From DASRAP01 sp035277145 (lineage in GTDB: Bacteria > Gemmatimonadota > Gemmatimonadetes > Gemmatimonadales > Gemmatimonadaceae): 64,000 bases of DNA. The translations under genes and the position numbers were made by a program. The notes under the pieces are model-generated. The model made no database searches. It was not told the origin of the DNA and saw only the letters and a program-made list of their open reading frames with translations. Where the stretch lies: positions 1 through 64,000 of the forward strand of contig DATELA010000057.1 in assembly GCA_035277145.1 (NCBI GenBank). Reading direction: 5' to 3'. Shown here piece after piece: positions 25,624 through 32,883 of this stretch (the first letter of the stretch is position 1; each line of letters opens with the position of its first letter).

Positions 25624-26355
25624 ATGCCTCGCAAGATTCGCCGACCCGATGCCGCGCGCGACCAGCTGCTCAAGGACCACTACGCGCTCGTGCACCACGT
25701 CGCACATAAGCTCAGCCGCAAACTCTCCACCGAAGCCTCGTACGACGATCTCGTGAGCGCCGGCAGCGTCGGCCTCATCAACGCGGCCGAGAACTTCGAT
25801 GACTCACGCGGCATCGCGTTCAGCACGTTCGCCGTTCCGCGCATCCGCGGCGCAATCCTCGACGACCTCCGCGCTCAGGATCGCGCATCTCGTTCGCTGC
25901 GCCCGAAGGCGCGCTCACTCAACGCAGCGCGCGAAGCAGTTGCCCAGCGCACCTGCGGCACGCCGACCACCCGCGATGTCGCCGCGCAGCTCGGCGTGAA
26001 TGTCGAAACGATTTGGGAGTGGGATTCGCAGATCGATGCCGCACGCACCGCGTCAATCGATCAGCCGAGTGCATCGGACGACGAAGGCCTTTCGCCGTGG
26101 CAGTTCGCGTCGCAAGACGAGTCGATGGATGAAGCGGTTGCCCGTGAGAGTGCGGCAGAAACCGTTCGCGCCGCGCTCGAGGCGTTGCCGCCCCGCGAAC
26201 GTCAGGTGCTGGCGCTGTACTACTACGAAGAACTGACCCAGGCGCAGATCGCGCAGGTGCTCGGCGTTACCGAATCACGTGTCTCTCAGCTTCGCTCGCA
26301 GGCGCTCGCGCGGCTCCGCCGCAACGAGCCGCTGCGTCAAGCGAACGTCGCGTAA
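25624..26355 (+). CDS. FliA/WhiG-type alternative sigma factor (sigma-28 family)
   Basis: 243 residues from the ATG at 25624 (a GTG at 25597 is in frame but lies before the predicted transcription start). Region 2: HHVAHKLSR, YDDLVSAGSVGLINAAENFDDSRGIAFSTFAVPRIRGAILDDLRAQDRASRSLR, the standard sigma-28 group sequence. Region 3: TTRDVAAQLGVNVETIWEW. Region 4: ALEALPPRERQVLALYYYEELTQAQIAQVLGVTESRVSQLRSQALARLR. All helix-turn-helix elements are intact. Sigma-28 proteins run flagellar, sporulation or stress regulons. No flagellar gene is visible nearby, so the regulon is open. Expression is probably under the upstream NtrC-type activator. Confidence 0.93.
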   Translation: MPRKIRRPDAARDQLLKDHYALVHHVAHKLSRKLSTEASYDDLVSAGSVGLINAAENFDDSRGIAFSTFAVPRIRGAILDDLRAQDRASRSLRPKARSLNAAREAVAQRTCGTPTTRDVAAQLGVNVETIWEWDSQIDAARTASIDQPSASDDEGLSPWQFASQDESMDEAVARESAAETVRAALEALPPRERQVLALYYYEELTQAQIAQVLGVTESRVSQLRSQALARLRRNEPLRQANVA

Positions 26356-26362
26356 CGCTGGG

Positions 26363-26845
26363 TTATTGAGCCGCAGCGCGCGCATCGCGTTGCGTTGCGA
26401 CGTGCGCTGATACCGCGACCGCGATCGCGAGCAGCAGCACGCGCACCCACGTCGTGCTGATGGCGAAAACGACCGTCGCGCCGATCGTGCCCCACAGCAC
26501 GGCCAGCGAGCCGATCTTCACGGCGCGCGGAATGCCGCGGCCCGACCGGTAGTCGAGGAGATACGAGCCGAACCAGCGGTTGTGGTACATCCAATGGTGC
26601 AACCGCGGCGAACTCTTGCCGAAGCACCACGCCGCCAGCAGCAGGAAGCACGTCGTCGGCAGCAGCGGCACGAACATGCCAATCACGCCCGTCGCGAGCG
26701 ACACGCTGCCAACGCCAATGAGCACATACCGACGAATGCCGCGCGCCTGCGCGTCAGGCGTCGGACCTGCGAGTGCGGCTTTCACCGGTTCGGCGGGGCA
26801 CGCCGGATTTCCTGGTGCCGAAGCGCGAATCAAATCCTCAGACAT
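26363..26845 (-). CDS. DUF454 (YbaN-family) inner-membrane protein
   Basis: 160 residues from the ATG at 26845 (an upstream start at 26869 is possible). Three to four hydrophobic helices. The family signature is clear: GVIGMFVPLLPTTCFLLLAAWCFGKSSPRLHHWMYHNRWFGSYLLDYRSGRGIPRAVKIG. DUF454 proteins are small inner-membrane proteins of unknown function. The first ~30 residues are Pro/Ala-rich and not part of the family. It converges with the sigma factor gene, only 7 bases between the stops. Confidence 0.88.
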   Translation of the reverse strand: MSEDLIRASAPGNPACPAEPVKAALAGPTPDAQARGIRRYVLIGVGSVSLATGVIGMFVPLLPTTCFLLLAAWCFGKSSPRLHHWMYHNRWFGSYLLDYRSGRGIPRAVKIGSLAVLWGTIGATVVFAISTTWVRVLLLAIAVAVSAHVATQRDARAAAQ

Positions 26846-26927
26846 GCGACGCGGAAAATAGCCCGGCACATCGCGCCGCGCAGTCCGCGCGGCACCGGAG
26901 AGCGAGCGTTAACTTGCTCGCGCCCGC

Positions 26928-28097
26928 ATGGCGTCCTACGCGACTGATCGCTACCTGCCTGGATTCGAGCCCGAAACGGCTTCCGGCAGCACCACCTCGA
27001 CGGGGGTGCTCCCGCACCAGGAAATCGAGGCGCTGATCGCCGCGCGGCGCATTCGTGCCGACGAGCCGATTACACCCGATCAGGTTCAGCCGGCGAGCTT
27101 CGATGTTCGCCTCGGCGCAAAGTGTTATCGCATCCGCACCAGCTTTCTTCCGGGCAAGACGCAGCGCGTCGCGACCAAGCTCGCCGACCTCACAATGCAC
27201 GAGCTCGATTTGTCAGAGCCGACAGTGCTCGAGCGCGGCTGTGTGTATCTCGTCGAAGCGATGGAAGAGGTGCACCTCAGTGCGGACGTCTCGGCGCGAG
27301 CCAATCCAAAAAGCACCACCGGGCGCCTCGACATTTTCACGCGCTTGATCACGGACCACTCCGACCGCTTCGATCGCGTCGAGCGTGGATACCGCGGAAA
27401 GCTTTACGTCGAGGTTTCGCCGCGCACGTTCAGCGTGCGGCTGCAGGCAGGTATCAGGCTCAATCAGATTCGATTCACACGCGGGCAGCCGCTGCCTGCC
27501 GACACGCACGTGCACGCGCTGCACAGTGAACACACGTTGTTGTACGACGCCAAGTCACGACCACTTGCGCCCGAAGTGCTCGAAGGTGGGTTGTGGTTGC
27601 GCATCGACCTCGCCGGCGACGCCGATGGCGACATTGTGGGATACCGCGCGCGACGCGACGCGCCGGTCGTCGATGTAACGAAGATTCGTCACCACCCGCG
27701 TGAGGAATACTGGGAACCCATTCTCGCGGGCAAGTCGCGCAGCCTCGTGCTCTCGCCGGACGAGTTCTACATCCTGGTAACCGCGGAGCGTGTTCGCGTC
27801 CCGTTGTCGTACGCGGCGGAGCTGGTTCCGATCGAACCGGATGTCGGCGAGTTTCGCATCCACTATGCCGGCTTCTTCGATCCGGGGTTTGGATACGGGC
27901 TTCGCGGCGAGGTGAAGGGCACACCGGGCGTGCTCGAAGTTCGCTCTCACGAAGTGCCATTCCTGCTCGAGCACGAGCAGAAAGTTGGCCGCCTCGTATA
28001 CGAGCGATTGAGCCGCGGCGTGGAACGCTCGTACGGCGGCGATGTCGGCTCATCGTATCACGCGCAGCGTCTCGCGCTGGCGAAGCAGTTTCGCTGA
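26928..28097 (+). CDS. dcd: dCTP deaminase, long (two-domain) form
   Basis: 389 residues, twice the ~190 of E. coli Dcd, matching the long 2'-deoxycytidine 5'-triphosphate deaminases of Alphaproteobacteria and others. The enzyme converts dCTP to dUTP for thymidylate synthesis. The N-terminal half holds LPHQEIEALIAARRIR, VQPASFDVRLGAKCYRI, and SARANPKSTTGRLDIFTRLI, where Ser/Arg/Thr match the dUTPase-like trimer active site. VERGYRGKLYVEVSPRTFSVRLQAGIRLNQIRF carries the catalytic region. The second half (from about residue 200) repeats the beta fold, with GFFDPGFGYG and LRGEVKGTPGVLEVRSHEVPFLLEH. The dut gene starts 2 bases after the stop. Confidence 0.92.
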   Translation: MASYATDRYLPGFEPETASGSTTSTGVLPHQEIEALIAARRIRADEPITPDQVQPASFDVRLGAKCYRIRTSFLPGKTQRVATKLADLTMHELDLSEPTVLERGCVYLVEAMEEVHLSADVSARANPKSTTGRLDIFTRLITDHSDRFDRVERGYRGKLYVEVSPRTFSVRLQAGIRLNQIRFTRGQPLPADTHVHALHSEHTLLYDAKSRPLAPEVLEGGLWLRIDLAGDADGDIVGYRARRDAPVVDVTKIRHHPREEYWEPILAGKSRSLVLSPDEFYILVTAERVRVPLSYAAELVPIEPDVGEFRIHYAGFFDPGFGYGLRGEVKGTPGVLEVRSHEVPFLLEHEQKVGRLVYERLSRGVERSYGGDVGSSYHAQRLALAKQFR

Positions 28098-28099
28098 GC

Positions 28100-28612
28100 A
28101 TGAAAGAGCCAGTGATCATTTTTGAGCCGCTTCACGACGGCGTCGCGCCACCGCAACGCGCGACTGCGGCGTCAGCCGGCTACGATTTGCGCGCGTTCTT
28201 CTCGCACGACTCCGTCGACGTGTGGTCCGGCGACCGTAGCGCGCCGCGCGCGCTCGAAGGCGCATCGCCCGCGCGAACGCTCGTACTTGCGCCGAGCGAT
28301 CGCGCTGTCATTCCACTTGGCTTTCGCGCTACCGTTCCCAGAGGTATCGAAGCACAAGTGCGCGCGCGGTCGGGCACCGCGCTCAAGCTCGGTCTCATTC
28401 TGCCCAACGGCCCGGGCACCATCGATCCCGACTACATCGGCGAGTGGGGCGTCCTCGTGCTGAATGCGTCAACCGCTCCGATTCGTATCACGCACGGCGA
28501 TCGCATCGCACAGTTGATTCTCGCGCGATTCGAAGTGCTCGCGTTTGAACCCGGCGTCGTTGTACAGACAACCGAACGCTCCGGAGGATTTGGTTCGACC
28601 GGAACTCGCTGA
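28100..28612 (+). CDS. dut: dUTP diphosphatase
   Basis: 170 residues; hydrolyses dUTP to dUMP and keeps uracil out of DNA. All five trimeric dUTPase motifs are present: AGYDLRAF (I), RARSGTALK (II), LPNGPGTIDPDYIGEWGVLVLN (III, with catalytic Asp), HGDRIAQLILA (IV) and ERSGGFGSTG (V). Between motifs I and II there is an insert of about 25 residues (DVWSGDRSAPRALEGASPAR) compared with the ~150-residue E. coli enzyme. Directly coupled to dcd, so dCTP-to-dUMP conversion is encoded in one unit. Confidence 0.96.
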   Translation: MKEPVIIFEPLHDGVAPPQRATAASAGYDLRAFFSHDSVDVWSGDRSAPRALEGASPARTLVLAPSDRAVIPLGFRATVPRGIEAQVRARSGTALKLGLILPNGPGTIDPDYIGEWGVLVLNASTAPIRITHGDRIAQLILARFEVLAFEPGVVVQTTERSGGFGSTGTR

Positions 28613-28643
28613 GCCGTAACTTTTCGGCGGCGCGCAGGTACCA

Positions 28644-29510
28644 GTGGTGCTCGACAGTTTTCTCGACGCACTGGACACGACGATGGCCCAAGCGCTGCGC
28701 GGAATAATCCTCAGCGATGTCGACGGCACATTCATCGATGACGCGTACCAACCCGCGATGGACCGCGTGCAGTTCGCGTCGGTACTCGCGCGGTGGCGCG
28801 TTATTTGGGTTTCGAGTCGCACGGCCGACGAGCTTCTGCACTTGCAAGCAGCACTCGGTCACGCCGACGACGCCATCGCGGAGAACGGCGGCGTTATCGT
28901 CAGTCGCGACACGACGCTCGCGAAGCAGCTCGGTGCGCCGACACCCGTCGACGGGGCATGGATGGTGCGCGTCGCCGCTCCGCGCGACGAAACCACGGCG
29001 CTCGTGCGCCGCGTGTTCGCCGACGAGGGCGTTGCGGTACGCACGTTCGACGACATCGATGCGGAGCAGCTCGCGCACTTGAGTCGCTATTCGCGCGATG
29101 ACGCCACTCGCGCGCTGAAACGCGAAGCCAGTGCGGTGCTCATCAACGTCGCATCCACGGAGCCGGGCGTTGTGCGCGCACTCGCGCATCTTCGCGACGT
29201 CGGGTGCGACGTAACCAACGGTGGGCGTTGGGTTAGCGTCGTTCGCGGTTCCAACAAGGGTGAAGCCGCGCGCGCATGGTTAGCTGCTGCGCGAACGCAT
29301 ACGAACGGGAACGCACCGCGAATCGTCGCGATTGGCGACGCAGAAAACGATGCGGCGTTGCTTGCGGTCGCTGATCACCGATTCGTAATTGCTCACATCG
29401 ATCGCGGCCATCACCCGGCGCTCGCGTCGTATCCCGGTGCGCGAACGCTGCGCCAACCCGGCATCGCCGGGTGGCGCGAAATGCTCGATCACCTCGCAGA
29501 CCTCGACTGA
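28644..29510 (+). CDS. HAD-superfamily sugar phosphatase (mannosyl-3-phosphoglycerate phosphatase-like)
   Basis: 288 residues from a GTG start with AGGT upstream; an ATG at 28683 would give 275. HAD motif I is LSDVDGTFID (nucleophile and acid Asp), motif II is WVSSRT, motif III Lys is in GSNKGEAARAWL, and motif IV is IGDAENDAALL. The C2-type cap region and the GDAEND form match the Cof/MPGP branch of phosphatases acting on phospho-sugars. A GT2-like glycosyltransferase follows 6 bases later, a layout that would suit a two-step glycosyl-phosphate synthesis then dephosphorylation route. The product is not readable from the sequence. Confidence 0.75.
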   Translation: MVLDSFLDALDTTMAQALRGIILSDVDGTFIDDAYQPAMDRVQFASVLARWRVIWVSSRTADELLHLQAALGHADDAIAENGGVIVSRDTTLAKQLGAPTPVDGAWMVRVAAPRDETTALVRRVFADEGVAVRTFDDIDAEQLAHLSRYSRDDATRALKREASAVLINVASTEPGVVRALAHLRDVGCDVTNGGRWVSVVRGSNKGEAARAWLAAARTHTNGNAPRIVAIGDAENDAALLAVADHRFVIAHIDRGHHPALASYPGARTLRQPGIAGWREMLDHLADLD

Positions 29511-29516
29511 CGCGCG

Positions 29517-30632
29517 ATGACGCTCCCACAGTTGCTCACCGTGAGCATACTCACGATCCCGGAACGCGAGGAATACTTGCGGCGGTTGCTCACGTCGGTG
29601 CGCGCGCTGAGCACCAATCCACCGCGCGTCGACGTCGTGTACAACCGTGCGCTCGACGGCGCGCTGAGCGACGCCGTCGCGCGCATTCGCGCGCACGCGC
29701 CCGACCTCGAAGTCGAGGTCTACTTCAACGCCGGTGACACCAGCATCGTCGCGGGACGCAATTTCCAACTGTCGGTCTGTCGCACACCGCTGATTGCTTT
29801 CGTCGACGACGATCTCACACTCCATGGCGATATCGTTCCGGCGATTCTGGAAACGCTCGCCGCGCATCCGTTGGGGCTCGTCGGTTTTCGTTCGCTCGAC
29901 GGCAACAGTGACCGCACCGTCAAACCACGCGAGACCACGCCGAGTATCACGTGGAACGGACTGCGGTATGCGCCGGTGCAGGGCATGTTGTGCGCGGGAT
30001 ACCGCGCACTGCTGGCCGACATTGGTGGATTCAATCCGCGACGGCGGTTTTGGGGTGAGTGGACCGAGCTGAATCTTCGGTTGTGGCGTTCGGGGTATCC
30101 GACCGCGTATCAGTTGCAGCGCGGCTTCATGCGTCACTGGCACGACGCGCCGAGTTCGCCCACGCGAAACCTCACCGGCCGCGAGCAACACGTCGTCTGG
30201 GGTTTGATTTGTACGGCGCTCGAATACGACGCCGTCGACGTGAACGAGGCGACGGAGGTTTTCTGGCGGCTCGTTGAGGAGCGATATCTCGCGTACAGCT
30301 ACGGCGACGAGCTTTCGCCGCGCAATGTGCTGAAGACCGTGCTTGAACTCGTGCCGCAAATTTCCGCGGAGTGGGGAAGCATCCAGGCGTTTCGCGCACT
30401 CACTGCAAAACACCCGTTCCCGTTTGCGCCGTTCCATCGGTTCACGCTCGACGAAGTAAAACAGGTCCAGGCACACGCAAGCGTGACTATCTCGGAGTAT
30501 CGCCGGTTCGTTGCGAAGGACGCCCACCATCTGCGCGTCTCAGCACCGCGGCCGGCCGTCACGGCGCCGACGCTTCAGGGTGCGTTCAAGCGACTCGTCG
30601 GCTCGCTGCGCCGGCTTCGTCACGAGCTGTAG
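29517..30632 (+). CDS. GT2-like glycosyltransferase
   Basis: 371 residues, GT-A fold. LLTVSILTIPEREEYLRRLLTSVRAL opens the fold, DTSIVAGRNFQLSVCRTPLIAFVDDDLTLHGDIVPAIL contains the DDD (metal-binding DxD) motif near residue 97, and FWGEWTELNLRLWRSGYPTAYQ gives the acceptor-side ED-like block. No membrane segment, so the enzyme is cytoplasmic or peripheral. The last ~120 residues have no recognised domain. It is paired with the HAD phosphatase. Sugar donor and acceptor unknown. Confidence 0.8.
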   Translation: MTLPQLLTVSILTIPEREEYLRRLLTSVRALSTNPPRVDVVYNRALDGALSDAVARIRAHAPDLEVEVYFNAGDTSIVAGRNFQLSVCRTPLIAFVDDDLTLHGDIVPAILETLAAHPLGLVGFRSLDGNSDRTVKPRETTPSITWNGLRYAPVQGMLCAGYRALLADIGGFNPRRRFWGEWTELNLRLWRSGYPTAYQLQRGFMRHWHDAPSSPTRNLTGREQHVVWGLICTALEYDAVDVNEATEVFWRLVEERYLAYSYGDELSPRNVLKTVLELVPQISAEWGSIQAFRALTAKHPFPFAPFHRFTLDEVKQVQAHASVTISEYRRFVAKDAHHLRVSAPRPAVTAPTLQGAFKRLVGSLRRLRHEL

Positions 30633-30659
30633 CGCGCCACACACTACAATTCGGGGAGC

Positions 30660-31415
30660 GTGCCAACACTACTCCCCGTCGCTCTGCTCTCTGTGCTCGC
30701 CGGTGCCGCGAATTCCATCGCGGGCGGCGGCACACTTCTGACATTCCCGGCGCTCATCGGGCTCGGTATTCCACCGACCGTCGCGAACGCAACCAGCACG
30801 GTCGCGCTGGTACCGGGTTCGTTCACGTCGATGATGGGATATCGCGACGCGTTGCGTGGCGCGCGATCGTGGGTCATTGCGTTCGCGGTGCCCAGTCTCG
30901 TCGGCGGCGTCGTGGGCGCGTGGCTGTTGGTGATCACACCCGACAAACAGTTCAGTGCGCTCGTGCCATACCTCGTGCTCGCCGCGACACTGGTGTTTCT
31001 CACGCAGCGACCCATTCTTGCAGCCGTGTCGCGTTGGCGCGGTGCCGCACCGCACGCGCCGACGCCAAGCACTGCGTTCGTGATCGCGCAGTTCGTGATC
31101 GCCATTTATGGCGGTTACTTCGGCGCAGCTGCGGGAATCGTGATGCTGGGTGCGCTCGGCTTGATGGGCCTGAGCGACATCCATCAAATGAATGGCTTGA
31201 AGAACTGGGCCGCGGTGTGCTTCAATGGTGTTGCGGCCGGCATGTTCATTGGATCAGGACTCGTGAACTGGCCCGTCGCGCTTGTGATGGCGGTTGGTGC
31301 CGCAATTGGCGGCTGGTCGGCATCGCGAATTGCGCAGCGCGTGGCACGCGAGCATGTGCGCGCGACTGTCGGTGTAGTCGGACTTGTTGCGTCCGCGTGG
31401 CTGTTTTTGCGCTAA
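30660..31415 (+). CDS. TauE/SafE-family (sulfite exporter-like) permease
   Basis: 251 residues, 7-8 hydrophobic segments, from a GTG start (GGGGAG lies unusually close, 1 base upstream). The first conserved repeat is LAGAANSIAGGGTLLTFPALIGLGIPPTVANATSTVALVPGSF, the second IYGGYFGAAAGIVMLGALGLMGLSDIHQMNGLKN. These are the two TauE hallmark repeats. The family moves sulfite, sulfoacetate or other small organosulfur anions; substrate unknown. Stands alone after the GT2 gene with a 27-base gap, so it may be the last gene of that unit. Confidence 0.88.
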   Translation: MPTLLPVALLSVLAGAANSIAGGGTLLTFPALIGLGIPPTVANATSTVALVPGSFTSMMGYRDALRGARSWVIAFAVPSLVGGVVGAWLLVITPDKQFSALVPYLVLAATLVFLTQRPILAAVSRWRGAAPHAPTPSTAFVIAQFVIAIYGGYFGAAAGIVMLGALGLMGLSDIHQMNGLKNWAAVCFNGVAAGMFIGSGLVNWPVALVMAVGAAIGGWSASRIAQRVAREHVRATVGVVGLVASAWLFLR

Positions 31416-31598
31416 CACCAGCGCGGTGCGTGAAATCGATGACGCGCGCAACAAAATGGTGCCGCATTTCGCGGGCTTTCTCGTATTGTGGACGCGCCAC
31501 ATACAACGTGAGCGCGCGCGGACCCGGCATAGTTAGTGCGGGTACGTCAATGCGATCCGCGACGTCGCGCGGTCGCACCGCGTGCGCCAGGAGAAACC

Positions 31599-31895
31599 AT
31601 GAAATCGCTCGTCCCCCGATCCGAATCCGTTCGCGCAGCGGTAACTGCCGAAGCCCCGCACATACAGCGGAGCTCTTCGCTCACGCCGGTTGCAACCGGA
31701 CTCAATACGATTCTCGCCGTTCGCGAGCACGCGCCCGCGGAAATCGAAGAACTCGAGACTGAAATCCGTCACTGGCACCAAAAGCTTGGCGCGGCATACG
31801 CGCGCAAGCGGCTACTCGAGCAATTGCTTGTGGTAATCCACGAAGCAGATGCCGAGCGCGCAGCTCAGCCGGTGGGCATGGCGGTCGTGCGATAA
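31599..31895 (+). CDS. Small coiled-coil hypothetical protein
   Basis: 98 residues from the ATG at 31599, chosen because AGGAGA sits 5 bases upstream, a strong ribosome site. Residues ~40-85 form a helical coiled coil (EIEELETEIRHWHQKLGAAYARKRLLEQLLVVIHEAD). No family recognised; no signal or membrane segment. Its stop codon lies in the loop of a perfect 11-bp hairpin shared with the convergent barrel gene. A 180-base gap upstream holds no clear promoter. Confidence 0.6.
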   Translation: MKSLVPRSESVRAAVTAEAPHIQRSSSLTPVATGLNTILAVREHAPAEIEELETEIRHWHQKLGAAYARKRLLEQLLVVIHEADAERAAQPVGMAVVR

Positions 31896-31906
31896 CGCAC
31901 GACCGC
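31881..31906. terminator. Perfect 11-bp hairpin, stop codon in the tetraloop
   Basis: GCGGTCGTGCG (31881-31891) and CGCACGACCGC (31896-31906) pair without mismatch around the loop ATAA. The TAA stop of the 98-residue protein lies in the loop (31893-31895); the convergent outer-membrane gene ends 2 bases outside the stem. A symmetric stem like this can act on both transcripts. No T-run follows. Confidence 0.6.
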
Positions 31907-31908
31907 GC

Positions 31909-32682
31909 TCACCACATCCAGCCCAGGCGAGTCTTGTAGACCAGCCGGTTGCCGACGTCGTTGACATTGAAACCAACGCCGAAATTCAACACGATGTTGT
32001 CACGAATCTGCCAGTCGCCGCCGGGAAAGAATTGATGCACTTGCTGGTCTGACGGCAGCGGATCGCTCAATTCTCCGGTCGCTCCATAGTACTCGAGCGA
32101 CAACGCGAACTTCGGTGTGAAGTCGTAGCCGATACGCAAACCTGGTTCAAAGTCGAGGCCTTCGTTTTCACCCGGCCCCTTCAGCGCTTTGCCGACCACG
32201 GGATTGAAATCGATCAACAGCTTCCCAAATCCCTTTTCGATGATCGGGCGAATCTCGAGCGTTGTTTCATTCTCTTCGAATCGCTCCTTTGGAAAACCGA
32301 CTTCGACGCTGAGGCTCACATCGACGGGCCAGTTCCAGGATTGCGGCACGCGCACACGCGGACGCACGCGCCAGCCCACGTATTCCGGCGACTCACCGTC
32401 GACGCGCGCGGTGACGAGATAGCCGGCGAGTTCAAAGTGATCCGTGATGCCGCGCGTCAATTCGAATGTGAGATGCGTTTGCTTCTCACTCGCGAGCACA
32501 GGCCCCGACGCTACCGTCGTTCCTTTGGCTGTGTAATTGAAATGCGTTTCGAGATTCCACTTTCCGCGCGGAACGGTGATGTACTCGTAAACCTGAATCT
32601 CGAACGGATCCTGCGCGCGCGCGGGAGTCGCACAGACCACCGCGGCGGCAAGCACGAGCGTGAGTCGTTTCATTCGACGCAT
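31909..32682 (-). CDS. Outer-membrane beta-barrel protein of unknown function
   Basis: 257 residues from the ATG at 32682 (MRRMKRLTL...); the open frame further upstream overlaps repeats and a tRNA and is not coding. The signal peptide ends ATPARAQ. The rest is beta-strand-rich, with repeated alternating patterns such as KWNLETHFNYTAKG, HFELAGYLVTARV and KFALSLEYYGATG. It ends in RLGWMW, an aromatic C-terminus used for barrel insertion. No named family. The tRNA-Cys gene lies on the same strand about 80 bases upstream, and an octamer repeat sits between them. Confidence 0.7.
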   Translation of the reverse strand: MRRMKRLTLVLAAAVVCATPARAQDPFEIQVYEYITVPRGKWNLETHFNYTAKGTTVASGPVLASEKQTHLTFELTRGITDHFELAGYLVTARVDGESPEYVGWRVRPRVRVPQSWNWPVDVSLSVEVGFPKERFEENETTLEIRPIIEKGFGKLLIDFNPVVGKALKGPGENEGLDFEPGLRIGYDFTPKFALSLEYYGATGELSDPLPSDQQVHQFFPGGDWQIRDNIVLNFGVGFNVNDVGNRLVYKTRLGWMW

Positions 32683-32724
32683 GGTTGGAGTGCAAGAGAA
32701 TGCGGGCACGCAAATGCACGCCCG

Positions 32725-32755
32725 CTTCTCGTCTTCTCGTCTTCTCGTCTTCTGT
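32725..32755. repeat. Octanucleotide tandem repeat CTTCTCGT
   Basis: Three exact copies of CTTCTCGT at 32725-32732, 32733-32740 and 32741-32748, followed by the truncated unit CTTCTGT. It lies between the tRNA-Cys and the barrel protein gene; on the minus strand it reads as purine-rich GAC-GAGAA repeats in the leader. Confidence 0.8.
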
Positions 32756-32763
32756 CGTACCAG

Positions 32764-32834
32764 AGGCGCCGGCCGGAATCGAACCGGCGATGGGAGTTTT
32801 GCAGACTCCTGCCTTACCACTTGGCGACGGCGCC
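32764..32834 (-). tRNA. tRNA-Cys (anticodon GCA)
   Basis: 71-nt cloverleaf on the minus strand. The acceptor stem is GGCGCCG with CGGCGCC, and the anticodon arm is GGAGT-CTGCAAA-ACTCC with anticodon GCA. The T arm is GCCGG-TTCGAAT-CCGGC. The discriminator base is U, as expected for tRNA-Cys. The CCA end is not encoded. The short D arm fits Cys tRNAs. It lies 50 bases after the exporter gene on the same strand, separated by a terminator-like hairpin. Confidence 0.95.
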
Positions 32835-32849
32835 GTCGAGCGAAAAGTC

Positions 32850-32871
32850 GCACGCCCCAGTAGCGGCGTGC
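32850..32871 (-). terminator. Intrinsic-terminator-like hairpin after the MsbA-like gene
   Basis: On the minus strand GCACGCC and GGCGTGC form a 7-bp stem with an 8-base loop, followed within 3 bases by TTTT. It lies 12 bases past the exporter stop codon and just before the tRNA-Cys. Confidence 0.5.
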
Positions 32872-32883
32872 AAGCGCTTCGCA

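Noticed and set aside
31246..31578. Minus-strand 110-residue frame after the TauE gene
   Set aside because: Partly overlaps TauE, no recognisable ribosome site or family, and has an odd His/Arg-rich composition.
32683..32853. N-terminal extension of the outer-membrane gene
   Set aside because: It covers the tRNA-Cys and the octamer repeat and lacks protein-like sequence; the signal peptide begins at 32682.
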